A stretch of DNA of 64,000 nucleotides from Acetivibrio straminisolvens JCM 21531 (lineage in GTDB: Bacteria; Bacillota; Clostridia; Acetivibrionales; Acetivibrionaceae): contig NZ_BAVR01000011.1 in assembly GCF_000521465.1 (NCBI RefSeq), positions 1-64,000 of the forward strand, in the 5' to 3' direction. Of the stretch, positions 10,138 to 20,400 are shown piece after piece. Under the pieces are notes generated by a model. The model ran no database searches. It saw nothing but the letters and a program-made list of their open reading frames with translations, and had not been told where the DNA came from. A program made the position numbers and the translations under genes. Numbering within the stretch: the first letter of the stretch is position 1; each line of letters begins with the position of its first letter.

Positions 10138-11003
10138 TTAATTAACCGGAAAATCAAAATATGTATCAGGATAAGGCTCACCCTTTAACTTGTAATGCCA
10201 CCACTCTTTAGTGTAAGCTTCAAACCCGGCATCTACCATGGCATCCCGCAAAATGTTCCGGTTTCTCTCTTGTTCGGGAGTAATTAAAGGTGTTCCATGG
10301 TTTGAAATTTCACCAAAGAAATCAAAACCGCTCCCCATATCCAGCTCTTCGCCTGTAGATATATGGACCAATGTCAGGTCAACCGTACTTCCCCTCGAAT
10401 GGCCGGATTTTTCTGCAATATAACCCAGTTTAAATAGAACAGACTTGTCCAATTCAGGATAATATTTTTCCTTCATTTTTGTATCATACAAGTCCTGTGC
10501 CCATCGCACAAAATGGTTAACAGCCCTTTGCGGACGATAAGCATCAAAAATTTTTATGTAGTATCCTTGTTCATATAATTTATCTGCCGCTATTTTAAGT
10601 GCATAAGCAGCTTCTTTTGTAAGTATGGCCTTCGGTGCTTCGTACCCGTCAATCATAGTACCTGTAAAATTATCATTGCTAAAATACCGAATTTCAAGCT
10701 GTGCAGTTGAAATCACATCAGTTACATATACAAATCCGTCAGGAAGTGAATATTCATTTAAATCAGGCGCAATAGAGGCTCAATAACCGGTGACGACTCC
10801 GTTACCGTTACAGATTTAGATGGTGTAGCAGATGCAGATACCGGACTTAATGTCACTACCATGTTGGATGTAGTTGCCGGTTTCCCATCTGAAACGCATG
10901 ATGTAAATAGAATCAATACAGCAAGAATAACTACGTTAAATTTTATAATTGGCAAGTTATTATTTTTGCCTTTTGCGCAACTTACCATTCTTGAGGCTGG
11001 CAC
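10138..11003 (-). CDS. Lipoprotein D-Ala-D-Ala dipeptidase, VanX/DdpX family (M15D), frameshifted
   Basis: Zinc D,D-dipeptidase. Catalytic features are complete: FDAYRPQRAV (the Arg-containing block), SGHSRGSTVDLTL (zinc His and Asp) and EWWHY (catalytic Glu and zinc His). The N-terminal piece has a hydrophobic segment and lipobox (LILFTSC), so the enzyme is probably secreted and lipid-anchored. The two pieces are in different frames; one added base near 10771-10775 joins EPLL to APDLNEYSLPDGF. The GTG at 11003 has GGAG seven bases upstream. Without VanA/VanH-type genes nearby, the role is more likely peptidoglycan D-Ala-D-Ala turnover than vancomycin resistance. Confidence 0.85.
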
Positions 11004-11207
11004 ATTACCACTCCTTTTTCCATATTTCGCGGTGGCATATAATAATATCCAACATAATCCCTAGTAATATGCCAGAGTTGGTAACTAACTATTTTTGCTT
11101 TTTCTTCTGGTGTAAAATTTCTTCTCTTTTCCATAATTCCATTCTAACTTATTTCTGCTGTTTTGTCAGTCTTAATTTCCGGCATCATTATAGTCCGACG
11201 TAATACC

Positions 11208-11900
11208 TCAAACAAGAAGTCCTCCATGATAACAATAGTAAGCTTTTGCTTTTAGGGACAATAATTTTTCCATAGATTCTGTAGCCTGTTCAATATCCAA
11301 AGTAAATTGCGGGTTTGCAATAGCAGGCTTACCGTCCTCCAGTACAAATGCATCGCCAGTTATGACAATCGATTCCTTCTCCATAAGAAGAGAAATATGT
11401 CCGGGTGTATGACCGGGTGTCGCAATAATCCTGCATCCTCCACACCAATCCATAAGTTCTTCGTCACGGAGAAAAACATCTACTTGTACCGGCTCAACCC
11501 GGCGCAGCATTTCGCAAAACGCCTTACCAAAATCCTGCTGCTCGGGAGGAAGTATTTCCTGCATTTCTTCTGCCTGCCGCAACCGCAACGGTTTTTCGTG
11601 TGCGGAAATGTATGGCGCTTCTACAGCAGAAGCATATATTTTTAAATGAGGATTTATCCTTTTAATTTCAGCAGCCGAACCCATATGGTCATGATCATGA
11701 TGAGTCAGTACAAGTCCGGTTATTTGCTCCACTGACAACCCGTGCCGCCCCAGTTCCTTTTCAATTTGGGGAAGTGATCCGACAAAACCGCAGTCGACAA
11801 GAATAATGTTCCGATTATCCCAAAGTAAGGTCGGATAAACTGTATTTTCTGTATTTCCAAATGACATGGACAAGGGAAAACTAAGAATCTTGTATTCCAT
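11208..11900 (-). CDS. Metallo-beta-lactamase-fold hydrolase
   Basis: A 230-residue MBL-fold protein. The metal-binding signature is LTHHDHDHMGS (near residues 65-75). Further ligands are TPGHTPGHIS (near 158) and the Asp in ITGDAF. The C-terminus keeps the His-containing block CYHGGLL. The family includes glyoxalase II-like thioesterases, lactonases and RNases, and the substrate cannot be told from the sequence. It is monocistronic, with a good ribosome site (AAAGGAGG). No anomaly. Confidence 0.88.
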   Translation of the reverse strand: MEYKILSFPLSMSFGNTENTVYPTLLWDNRNIILVDCGFVGSLPQIEKELGRHGLSVEQITGLVLTHHDHDHMGSAAEIKRINPHLKIYASAVEAPYISAHEKPLRLRQAEEMQEILPPEQQDFGKAFCEMLRRVEPVQVDVFLRDEELMDWCGGCRIIATPGHTPGHISLLMEKESIVITGDAFVLEDGKPAIANPQFTLDIEQATESMEKLLSLKAKAYYCYHGGLLV

Positions 11901-11920
11901 AATCGTTTGATAGCCTCCTT

Positions 11921-12249
11921 TTTTATCTTATTGCCAACGATAATAGGTCAACTGCACCGTCGTGTATTCGTATGCCTATCACGCCAAAGTTTCTTTCATG
12001 CTATAGAGCGCTCTTATGCCAAATATTATCATATATGCTGCCGGCCGAATAGCCAAGCGTAAAATTCTGAAAATGAACCTGAAATATCATATTTAAATCA
12101 AAATTGCAAAGCTCCTTTATCATATCTTTTTACAAAAAAAGATGTCTCTCAACACTTAACACTATAGCAGTATATCATGTCATTTGTATTTATCAAAGCA
12201 GATTAAGCTATTTGCAATGCATATCTACCATGCTTAAGCATTATTGATT
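11921..12249. other. Gene-free stretch
   Basis: About 330 bases without a convincing gene. The sequence is AT-rich, with stops in all frames and no clear hairpin with a T-tract. It may hold the promoter of the metallo-beta-lactamase-fold gene and the end of the minus-strand unit to its right. Confidence 0.5.
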
Positions 12250-12744
12250 TCATAATTCATTCCTAAATCTTGCTTGTCTAATATCCGAATACACCACCAA
12301 ACCATGTTTAATGCAATAAACATACAGTTTACCGCCCTTGGTTAGAGGGAACCTGCAAGTCGGACTTTGCTCCGGGTACAAGCGATTCAGAAATACTCTG
12401 TCACTTTTAATATAAGCCACAAATGAAATATAATGTTCTTTGGCCATTGGATGGTCAAAAGTTACAAAGTAATCAGTATCAATCTCCTCTACTGTTATTT
12501 TGATTGCATCAGATGAATCCGTAGGCAAAATCTGTTCCAATTTTCTTCCGCAGCATAAAATAGAGGCACTCCCCGTGCTAACCAAAATATTTCCGCAAGT
12601 AGGGCAAACATAAAAACGAACTTTATCAATATTGCCGCTATCCGGCTTGTTCGGCGTAATTTCGCCCTCCATCAATTGAACCATATCAACGTCTAAAATT
12701 GCGGATAATTCAGGCCACAAAGACAAATCAGGACATCCCAAACC
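12250..12744 (-). pseudogene. C-terminal fragment of an HTH regulator with a desulfoferrodoxin-like domain
   Basis: Reading from GLGCPDLSLWPELS, this matches the end of an XRE-type helix-turn-helix domain and the linker of a clostridial family. The family continues into a metal-binding desulfoferrodoxin-like domain: YVCPTCGNILVSTG, then CCGRKL, EHYISFVAY and YCIKHGL. The first two HTH helices are missing. Upstream the DNA turns abruptly into a MoxR-type ATPase gene on the same strand, in another frame. The fragment has no ribosome site or start of its own. I infer a deletion that removed the 3' part of the ATPase gene and the 5' part of this regulator. A redox- or metal-sensing role belongs to the intact family only. 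Confidence 0.75.
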
Positions 12745-13496
12745 GCATTCCGGCAACACCTTTAATTGCGTTAGCCCGGGCAGTTTCATCCAGCAATATA
12801 ACAGTCTCGGCCAAAAGAGAAAGAACATTATTATCATGGTAGCCAGTCTTGGCGCGGGCCCTTTCCATCATAACCGTCTTAGGCGGCAAGTCCAATTTTT
12901 CAGCATGCTGTACCCGGTCACGCAAAGCTTCATTTATAGGACGGCAACCATTATAACCTCGATTTGTCGTAATAACCGCAATAAAATCCGGATGCCGATG
13001 GGCAATACGAGTCGGTAAGTTTAAGCTGCCGTCAGGCTCTAAAACAGAGTTTAGAGCCATCAAAACAGCCGCGTCACGAATAACTGTCGGCTCCTGAATT
13101 TCCAAAAGCCATCCGTTTTCATATGCACGTACAATTTCTGAAGGATAATACCGGTATTCAATCTTGCCCGATTTATTGTCTTTATCCGTCAATACCGGCA
13201 AAATAGAACCCAATACATCTGACTTATCCATATCTGCAAAGCAGGTTACTTTCGTATAGGGCAGGTTAAATTTAGCAGAAAGGGCTTTGGCAAGCTGGGT
13301 TTTACCCGAACCGGCATCCCCCTCCAGCAAAATTGTACTGATTTTCATTTCACCGCGGTTCCAATTTCTCACTATCTCTCTATATATACGTTTTTCCGCT
13401 TCACTTTCAATATGTGAAGGCAGTTTTTTTCCAAACTAAAGATTGTTCCTCTTCAGTCAACTGTCTGTCCGGTGAAAGAACACAAGTCTTTTTCAT
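12745..13496 (-). CDS. MoxR-type AAA+ ATPase, 3'-truncated and frameshifted
   Basis: AAA+ ATPase with Walker A GDAGSGKTQLAK, a Walker B-like LLEIQEP, sensor-1 VITTNRGYNG and the arginine-containing REALRDRVQ block. These proteins act as chaperone-like remodellers, often with VWA partners. The true start is probably the ATG at 13496 (MKKTCVLSPDRQ), one base after the stop of the upstream gene. Dropping one T from the seven-T run at 13424-13430 fuses this leader to the ATPase body. The protein ends abruptly after KGVAGMR, where family members continue, because the DNA there joins a fragment of an HTH regulator. It is therefore probably non-functional or altered. Confidence 0.75.
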
Positions 13497-13497
13497 A

Positions 13498-13962
13498 TTA
13501 GTAGCACTCCAATTCATCTAAAATTCTGCCAAGAACCCGTTGACGTTCGCCGATTATTTCGCCCAAATCATTTAGACTCTGGGCAAATTCTTTGATGTCA
13601 ACATTGATATTTTTATTATCTATACAAACTTCTACGGGCAATACATCCCCTTGCAATCCAATACGGTCTATTTTGGGATTATCAGGGTCATATAAAAACG
13701 GAAATCTATAAGCCTCCTTGAAGTACAGTAAAGCCATTGATAATAAGATCATCAAGTCAAATACTTGGTGTATAGGTAGCTCCCTATCTAAAATCAATTT
13801 GCCGTCTTTATCACTTTTCCAAATTTGTGCAGCTATCTGCATATTTTTATTTTCTTCAAGTCTAGGCAAACCCAGCGTTATGCGTTTGATATCCGATTTA
13901 TATGCATTTCTGCCGTCAATACGATCATAACTATTTGATGCAATAACTACATTTTCATTCAT
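13498..13962 (-). CDS. DUF6530-like protein
   Basis: About 154 residues with no transmembrane segment. The pattern SYDRIDGRNAYKSDIKRI-TLGLPRLEENK, then an amphipathic helix (LPIHQVFDLMILLS) and FPFLYDPDNPKIDRIGLQGD, matches what I remember of the DUF6530 family, which has no known function. The ATG at 13962 lies nine bases after AGGAGG and inside the end of the GIY-YIG gene. Its own stop is one base from the ATPase start. The three genes are thus tightly coupled and probably work together. Confidence 0.7.
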   Translation of the reverse strand: MNENVVIASNSYDRIDGRNAYKSDIKRITLGLPRLEENKNMQIAAQIWKSDKDGKLILDRELPIHQVFDLMILLSMALLYFKEAYRFPFLYDPDNPKIDRIGLQGDVLPVEVCIDNKNINVDIKEFAQSLNDLGEIIGERQRVLGRILDELECY

Positions 13963-14303
13963 CTCCAAATCCTCCTCGCGTTCGGATTGTCAGCGAAACA
14001 CTGCTCTCTCAAACTTTCCAGTTCTTCTGTGTGGTCCTCATGCGGGTCATCATATTTTAAAACTTTGACAACCGACAGTTCAAAGCCTTCCAAACCATAT
14101 TTGTTCCAAAGTTCCTGTAATAGTTTATTTGGATGCATTTTGGCTGACAATTTCATATTAGTACTGTTAAAGTCTGCTTTTGTATCTTTTGATATACCTA
14201 AAAATACATCACCGGTTTCTTTACAACGATATGATATTACGCCCATTTCAGGATGTCTGTTTTTATAGGCTTCCAAAAGTTCCTTTTTTCTTTTCTTATC
14301 CAT
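13959..14303 (-). CDS. GIY-YIG-like nuclease family protein
   Basis: A 114-residue protein starting MDKKRKKELLEAYK, seven bases after GAGGTG. The core, MGVISYRCKETGDVFLGIS, aligns with the GIY-(10-11 residues)-YIG motif, but the tyrosines appear as Ile and Leu-Gly-Ile, so the canonical catalytic residues are partly lost. Later blocks (LLQELWNKYGLEGFELSVVK and DDPHEDHTEELESLRE) are typical of this small family. It overlaps the DUF6530-like gene by four bases. It may bind nucleic acid without cutting. Family assignment fairly sure, activity unsure. Confidence 0.7.
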   Translation of the reverse strand: MDKKRKKELLEAYKNRHPEMGVISYRCKETGDVFLGISKDTKADFNSTNMKLSAKMHPNKLLQELWNKYGLEGFELSVVKVLKYDDPHEDHTEELESLREQCFADNPNARRIWR

Positions 14304-14467
14304 TTTCATCACCTCAACTTTATTATAAATCCTAATACTATAAAAATTAATCCACGCTCCGTAGACCAATGGATGCATTTTTGCGGCAAATCTTGTCCGA
14401 GCAAAAGTTCGAAACATCGAGTCCCTTCGCTTTTGCCTCTTTCATTTCATTCCAAGAGGCCAAAAAT

Positions 14468-14503
14468 ACCCTCGATATGTTCCCATAGGCACACATCGAG
14501 GGT
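14468..14503 (-). terminator. Hairpin terminator between the HEAT-like and GIY-YIG genes
   Basis: Arms ACCCTCGATATGT and ACACATCGAGGGT pair over 13 positions with one mismatch around a 10-base loop. In the minus direction the stem is followed by ATTTTT, suiting termination after the HEAT-like gene. The GIY-YIG gene would then have its own promoter in the following 150 bases. Its sequence resembles the hairpin at 20401-20452. Confidence 0.65.
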
Positions 14504-14542
14504 TTTAGTTGGTATCACACCTTTTAATTGTCCAATCCTACT

Positions 14543-15167
14543 TTAGTGAAATGACATGTTCCCCATCTGTTTCGATATTTGATTCTTTGTCTTATTATCC
14601 AATATCTCACCGGAAACCGCATTTAAGATAAAGCTTTCTATTTCATCTGTTTTATGTTCTTGCCGAATATATAGCAAAACGTTCAGGATATCAATCAGTA
14701 TGGATTTTCTCATGCTTTCTTTAACAGCCATGATATCAAAGGAAATTAATCCGGAGGCTATTCTATCTTTCAGTTCCGGCTTCGCCGAAGCAATTTTCCC
14801 AAGCGATTGAATACATTGGCGTACAGTTATGGGCTTCTCGTCCTTTAGAAGTTCAAGATACTCGTCAATGACCTCCTCCATTCGGTTTTCCACATCCCAC
14901 CTGGCATTTTCGGCTATAAGCATAAGCCCAATGCTTCTCTGATAGGAATTATCACTTCGGAGCTTTCATGAAAGTATCCCAAAACGGATAAACATCATTA
15001 AAAAATATCGATCTACTCTGTAGTAGAAGGAATGCCTGATACCTAATGTTGTCGTCTTTTAAAGACAACCAGTCTACCAACTGCGGAATATCGTTTTTAT
15101 TGAGTTCTTTTGACGCCTTCTGTATATCGCTTTTTCCAATAGACACTATGCTTTCTAAATCAACCAC
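14543..15167 (-). CDS. HEAT-repeat-like protein, frameshifted
   Basis: Helical-repeat protein of about 207 residues. The first part ends NDVYPFWDTFMK. After removal of one T from TTT at 14964-14966 it continues LRSDNSYQRSIGLMLIAENARW, then DEKPITVRQCIQSLGKI. The pairs of amphipathic helices of about 35-40 residues and the phrase RQCIQSLGKIA are typical of HEAT-like scaffolds related to the DNA-alkylation-repair fold, usually protein-protein platforms. The start MVDLESIVSIGK has a ribosome site (GGAGGGTAAA). Its job is not evident. Confidence 0.75.
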
Positions 15168-15201
15168 ATTTTACCCTCCGTTTATCTTACTTTTCAGTCT
15201 T

Positions 15202-15535
15202 TTATTTCTCATCAATCTCTTTTCTTATACGCACTCCCTTATCCGGAATAATAGTTAGCTCGCTTTTCTCCGCTATTTCTTCCACAACATCATCAATTGA
15301 CTTTTCATCTGTTATTATTTTTGATTCTATAATATCATTATCAAAAGCTTTAATACAATGATCAATATTACTCTTTGCACATGTATCTTTCCTTGAAATC
15401 CGCTTATCCAATCTCTTTGGCAATGTTGTTTTACTTGCATAGAGAATATAGTGCTTTAATATGATACCGCCATTAATAAGCCGCTGTATGATTTCAATTT
15501 CATCTGGTTTTTTTCAATTCGTCAACATTGATTAC
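15202..15535 (-). CDS. Hypothetical protein, start uncertain and frameshifted
   Basis: Coding-like minus frame. The longest uninterrupted part runs upstream of 15423 into DEIEIIQRLINGGIILKHYI, then LYASKTTLPKRLDKRISRKD. A seven-T run (15508-15514) breaks it; removing one T joins VINVDELKK to PDEIEII. I found no clean start codon before an in-frame stop at 15545, so the 5' end is unresolved. The C-terminus is charged (SELTIIPDKGVRIRKEIDEK). No family recognised. It is followed after 34 bases by the HEAT-like gene. Confidence 0.45.
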
Positions 15536-15786
15536 GTTTCCATCTTAAATTTCTATTACAAATCTCTGTAAATTCAATTGCTAATTTGTTGTAGCCAATG
15601 GTATAATAATTTAAAAAATGGTATTTTGTGATGCATCTTATACTACTAAAATTAGAGTAAAAAATTGGAGCCAAAGTGAATCCGATAACCACATTTCGGT
15701 AAAAAATACTGATAGGCCGGTATAGTCATATTTCCTACTTTCATAAACATTCGGCACTGAATAATAAAGAATAAAGGGGGAGCAAA

Positions 15787-17537
15787 ATGGCAGATTCAAT
15801 TTATGGTTTGCAAAGTGCGCTGAATAGCGTTAGCAGAAATCTGAATATTGTTAATGACAATGTACGGCAAGTGGCGGCAATAGTTGATCAAGTGAACAAT
15901 AGAGTAAACACTGTCGACAATAATGTTAAGGTCGTTTACAATGAATTGGATAAACTGACCCGTGAGTTCCATGAATATGTTCAAAAAGCTGAATATCAGC
16001 ACAACCTTTCCGTCGCAGAAACTCGTCTTATAAAAATAAGACAGGAACTCGAAAACAAGTTCGGTCACTACTCCGAAATTCGACGTACTACTGTCGGCAT
16101 ACTTCAGGCAAACGATCTTGATATTATCCGTAAAGAAACCATTACTTCAGCCACCGAGGAATTGATGCTTTCTGCGCCGGGGTATTGGCTCGCACCCGCA
16201 CTTGTCGCACTTGCTGCCTGGATAAACGATAATAAGGAGCTTGCCGACAAGGCAGTTAGAGAAGCATTACACCGTAACGATGAAAAAACTTCTCTTCTTT
16301 TCGCACTGATCTGCCGCCGCGCAGACAGGAAATCATCATGCCTTAAGTGGATTCAAAGGTATCTTGCCAACCAAAATGAAGAAAACTTGGACAGAAAAAC
16401 GATTATTATACTTGACGCTTTTGCATCAGGTCTTTTAGGGGTGGATTCGGAGGGCATTGTTGCAAAGCAGCTAGAAGAGTGGATAATGCGGCTTGAGGAT
16501 AAGCCGGGTTTTGTTGAGCAGCAAATGAAACAGTGGTCAGATGCAATTAATCTTAAACGCAGTACATATTCCGGCGGATACGAATACCTTCGCAAATACA
16601 GCAAAACATGGTCAAAACTTCAGTATATCATGGAAGGAGCTTATCTTCACGCCAATTTGTTCGATTACTTTGAAAAGATCTTCAACAAGCAGTCTTCCAA
16701 TTCTGCGCTTAAAGAACAGCTTGATGAGATTCTTTATACCCTTGTCACTGAATTTGATGACGAAGAACTCCCGCTACGTGAAGAAGAAAGACTTAACCAG
16801 CTTATTATTGATAACAACGGTAATCTAGCACGTGCAAGACAAACAATGCAGCTGGAAAAGACAGCTTTCGAAACCCATAAAGACTTTACTCAGTTGTTGA
16901 CTGACGCAGCGATGAAACCGGAATTGGTTCATGCCAGTGTATCTACGCAGAAATTTGCAATAGCGCTATCCCGCGATTGGATTGCTGCAGCCTATAACGA
17001 TATTATCGCAAAAAACCGTATGGAAATTCCTCATGAGATCGAAATCAACGTCGATACCTTTAACGATACCACTATAGACGGAAAGAATGAAGCCGAACTA
17101 TTAAAAAAGTGGGAGACTCTTGTCAATGAAGAAAAGGAAAAAGTTTTGTCACAACATGTTCTTAATGCGTTTCAGAAATTTTGCCTATTTGGCGGAGCAG
17201 CCATTGGCATTATCGGGTTAATAGCCTGTTTTACCGGTCAGATTTTTCTTGGCCCAATTGCCATCATTGCCGGATGCGGCATGATTATCAACCACTTTAC
17301 CAAGAAAAAGGCTGTTAAAGCACGCCGCAAGAACATTGAAACCCAATTTGGCGAAAGACTTGAAAAAGGCGCGCAAATTATCCGTGCTACACTTGCAGAG
17401 GTGGTTGATTTCCGTTCCGAATTCGCTGAAAAGGATAGCGAAAGCAAAAAGTTCTCGACTTTTTAGAGCAGATCAAACCCGAACAGTATATCAGTAAACT
17501 ATCGGATTCACCCCGCCGTATTCACACTATCGGCTGA
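15787..17537 (+). CDS. Large coiled-coil membrane-anchored protein, first gene of a Ycf46-like ATPase operon
   Basis: About 583 residues. The N-terminus (residues 1-100) is a hydrophilic heptad-rich coiled coil with many Asn/Val repeats (LNIVNDNVRQVAAIVDQVNN). The middle is helical. Near residues 460-505 two membrane helices occur (AAIGIIGLIACFTG, then LGPIAIIAGCGMII), followed by a basic stretch (HFTKKKAVKARRKN). The C-terminus is charged. The frame appears to stop at 17466, but one more A in the run 17446-17450 continues it as KKVLDFLEQIKPEQYISKL to 17537. The start has a clear ribosome site (AAAGGGGG). Family unknown; possibly a membrane anchor or scaffold for the ATPase encoded downstream. 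Confidence 0.75.
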
Positions 17538-17575
17538 TAAAATATTCATTATGATTGAGACAGGAGGATATTCCA

Positions 17576-17764
17576 ATGGATAAAAAGAGAATATTACCCT
17601 ACAAGTCAGAGGAAGTATCTGGCGAGAATATAAACTCCGATGCAAATAAAGAGTATGGAAGTATTCAGGATACCGAATCAAAATCACCCCTTGCATACGG
17701 ATTGCCTTCGTGGAGCATAGAACCCCCGGGAATCGCAATTCGAAGGAAGGTGAGGATATTATAA
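17576..17764 (+). CDS. Small 62-residue protein with a YGLPSWSIEPP motif
   Basis: Starts MDKKRILPYKSEE eight bases after AGGAGG. Most of it is polar and probably disordered; the C-terminal part carries a compact motif, YGLPSWSIEPPGIAIRRK, of the kind that docks on a partner. Its stop overlaps the next start (TAATG), so the two are translationally coupled. No known family. The position between the coiled-coil protein and the ATPase suggests an adaptor. Confidence 0.65.
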   Translation: MDKKRILPYKSEEVSGENINSDANKEYGSIQDTESKSPLAYGLPSWSIEPPGIAIRRKVRIL

Positions 17765-18225
17765 TGAGTCCTGCACCATTGAAGCCGCCTACTACATATG
17801 CCGAATGGGCGGAACTGCTCGATAAGCTAAAAAGAAAAGAAGATGATCCTGGTGTTATAGAAGCTATGCATAGAGGTACAATAGTATGGCAATCGGGTGT
17901 AGCTGAGCGCTTTTCCCAAAAACTTATCGACACCATTAATGCCCGTATGAATGCCGCTGTCGATAAGTTCCAAAAAGACATGCAAAGAACGAACGGCCAT
18001 GAAGGGGCGATTATTCAGGCACTTCTTTTTCTTCGTAAAGAGTTCGGTTTCCTGTATCAGGCAATAAACTTGCCTGTTATCCCTGAAAAAGACAGGTCCC
18101 GCTATTGCAGCCTTGTTCGCGAGCAAGCCGATAAAGCGCAATCCTCTCTCGAGGATTCGGCTAAAAAGGACAGAACCGGAAAGCTGGCGAGCATTGTTAA
18201 AAAACACAAAGTAAACAATTTTTAA
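17764..18225 (+). CDS. Uncharacterised 153-residue helical protein
   Basis: Soluble, charged, helical protein beginning MSPAPLKPPTTYAEWAELL. Its start overlaps the preceding stop, which argues against the upstream in-frame alternative start. Middle segment VAERFSQKLIDTINARMNAA and the Lys-rich tail (KDRTGKLASIVKKHKVNNF) suggest a coiled or helical-bundle structure. No family recognised. It lies 18 bases before the ATPase and is surely co-transcribed with it. Confidence 0.7.
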   Translation: MSPAPLKPPTTYAEWAELLDKLKRKEDDPGVIEAMHRGTIVWQSGVAERFSQKLIDTINARMNAAVDKFQKDMQRTNGHEGAIIQALLFLRKEFGFLYQAINLPVIPEKDRSRYCSLVREQADKAQSSLEDSAKKDRTGKLASIVKKHKVNNF

Positions 18226-18243
18226 CCTCGGAGGAGAGAAAAC

Positions 18244-19811
18244 ATGAGTACACTTTCCCAGTGCAGAGAACTTCTGAAGCGGTATTCGACAGCACGTATT
18301 CCGTTTATTGCAATAAACACAATTGAACGCGGTCGAACGCTCGAACTTCTAAAGGATGTTTCTGATTCTTTGTCACTTACGTTTTATGTTCATACCCTTT
18401 CAAAAGGCACATATGAACTTGGCACCGGTAAGGTTGTCAATGAAGATAAAGCCGTTTATGGTGCAATAGATTTTATGAGCGAGCAAATGAAGCGGAGGCA
18501 GTATCTTACTTTTGTTCTTACCGAAACTCCCGACCTTAGTACGGACAACAGTGATTCCCGTCAAATGCTCGATTTGGTTACCCTTGCCGAAGAATCCGGC
18601 GGTGTAGTTATTGTCCTTACAAATAATCCCGTCTGGAATCAGTTGCAGCGCCTGGGCATGGTAATTAAATTAGATTCGCCTGACGAAGATGAGATGTATG
18701 AAATAATAAAAGAGTACATCGACGATTACAGAAATGAAATCACCATTGAGTGGGATAATAACGACATTCGTGAAGCAGCTGCAGCACTGGCGGGCGTTAC
18801 CCGCATAGAAGCACAGAATGTCATTGCGGCACTTATTGCAAATAAAAAAATAACAAAGGAAGATCTGGCTGAAGTTCGTTCTTCAAAAGACAGACTCTTT
18901 CACAATATCTCCGGATTAGAAAGAATAGAAGTAGATCCGGGCGTATCCGATGTAGGTGGCTTGATGGGTTGCGTAAGTGGCTTGATGAAAAAAGACAGCT
19001 ATTTACACCTGAAAAGCGTGATGAGATGCGTTCCAGGGGATTGCTTCCGCCTAGAGGCATTTTGCTTGTTGGTGTTCCCGGGTGCGGAAAATCGTTATCC
19101 GCGAAATCAATTGCTGCAAAATGGAAGTTCCCGCTGTATAGGCTTGATTTTGCCACTGTACAGGGAAGCTATGTCGGTCAATCCGAGCAACAGTTGAAAG
19201 ATGCACTTACCACTGCTGAAAATGTAGCTCCCTGCATTTTATGGATTGACGAAATTGAAAAAGGTCTTTCCGGCGTCGGCAGCAACAATGATGGCGGTGT
19301 ATCTACACGTATGGTCGGGCAATTTTTGTTCTGGATGCAAGAATGCAAAAAACAGGTGTTTGTTGTTGCTACAGCGAACGATGTATCCATGTTGCCAAGT
19401 GAATTATTGCGCCGCGGCCGTTTTGATGAGATTTTCTTTGTTGATCTGCCTACGGCAGAAGAACGCAAAGAAATAATTACACTATATACAAAGAAATACA
19501 TAAAAGCAGAACTATCTCCTGAACTTCTTGATAAGATCATTGAAATAAGTGACGGTTTTACCGGCGCAGATATAGAGTCCTGCATACGCGATATCGCATA
19601 CCGTGTTTTAGCAAACGAGAATTTTGCATTGAATGATGAGAATATTATCACAGCCTTTAGCAATGTTATTCCGTTGTCGCAAACTGCCCCGGAAAGAATC
19701 GAATCTATCCGTAACTGGGGGAAAGAACGGGCTGTTCCTGCTTCCGGCAGGCCAATCGGAAGTACAACCTTCAAAAAAGCCGAACCGAAGGTTCGTAAGG
19801 TTCTTGTTTAA
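18244..19811 (+). CDS. Ycf46-like AAA+ ATPase, frameshifted
   Basis: About 522 residues. The N-terminal 200 residues form the Ycf46-type domain (FIAINTIERGRTLELLKDVS; VVIVLTNNPVWNQLQRLG). A classical AAA+ core follows: Walker A LLVGVPGCGKSLSAKSIA, Walker B CILWIDEIEKGL, sensor-1 FVVATANDVSMLP, arginine finger LLRRGRFDEIFFVDLP, and a C-terminal lid with GFTGADIESCIRDIAYRV. Restoring one G at 18966-18968 fuses the parts as GLMGLRKWLDEK. Ycf46 proteins are conserved in cyanobacteria and plastids with poorly known roles. The ribosome site is GGAGGAG. It sits centrally in the five-gene operon. Confidence 0.88.
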
Positions 19812-19829
19812 AGTGAGGAGGAATAATAA

Positions 19830-20321
19830 ATGCCAAAACCTTTACTTAAACCATCACAAACCGAGACTCAGGGCGGTTCAATGTTAAGCCTGACTCAAAA
19901 CAGTGCTTCAGCAAAGGTATCTACACAAGAAGATAAAATGAAATTGGATAGGTTACTTCGCAAGCAACGCTCGGAAAGTTATATGAATGCTATCAGGCAC
20001 CTGGACGCAGGCGGCCATACATGTAATTCCCAATTAGCAAAAGAAATCCTCGATGCGATACGTGATGAGTTCCCTGAAGTTGAACTTCCGGATTTGCTTA
20101 TTGGCATTGTATCTAAGTGCTATCTCGGAGAAAACTACGAAGTTCATACTCTGGATATCAACGGAAATATAATTGAGCACTTCCGTCAAGGCCAAAAGTT
20201 AAAGTGTGGTTTGGAAAAAGCACGTTCTATCGCTATACACGGCGGTTATGAATTTATTGAGGTATATATTGACTGCTTACGAGCGGTCAGCTCCAATGGA
20301 AGTGTCTCTGTTATCAGATGA
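19830..20321 (+). CDS. Uncharacterised 163-residue protein, last gene of the Ycf46-like operon
   Basis: Begins MPKPLLKPSQTETQGG after a perfect GAGGAGG site. The N-terminal 45 residues are low-complexity and polar. The rest looks globular, with LAKEILDAIRDEFPEVELPD, CYLGENYEVHTLDINGNIIE and ARSIAIHGGYEFIEVYIDC, a beta-rich C-terminal module. I recognise no family. A strong hairpin about 80 bases downstream closes the transcript. Confidence 0.7.
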   Translation: MPKPLLKPSQTETQGGSMLSLTQNSASAKVSTQEDKMKLDRLLRKQRSESYMNAIRHLDAGGHTCNSQLAKEILDAIRDEFPEVELPDLLIGIVSKCYLGENYEVHTLDINGNIIEHFRQGQKLKCGLEKARSIAIHGGYEFIEVYIDCLRAVSSNGSVSVIR

Positions 20322-20400
20322 TTCTATGAATTGGGTATCTGTTAGAAACCGGTATACCTCTTTGCTTTGTTTAGCTCTGATTCCTGTTTGGCAGAAGAAA

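Noticed and set aside
10138-11003. Vancomycin-resistance locus
   Set aside because: Only a VanX-like dipeptidase is present, with a lipoprotein signal and no vanH, vanA or vanRS partners.
11087-11134. Minus frame MEKRRNFTPEEKAKIV resembling the start of an IS3-type OrfA transposase
   Set aside because: Only about 16 residues resemble the family, then the sequence diverges; too short to call an insertion sequence.
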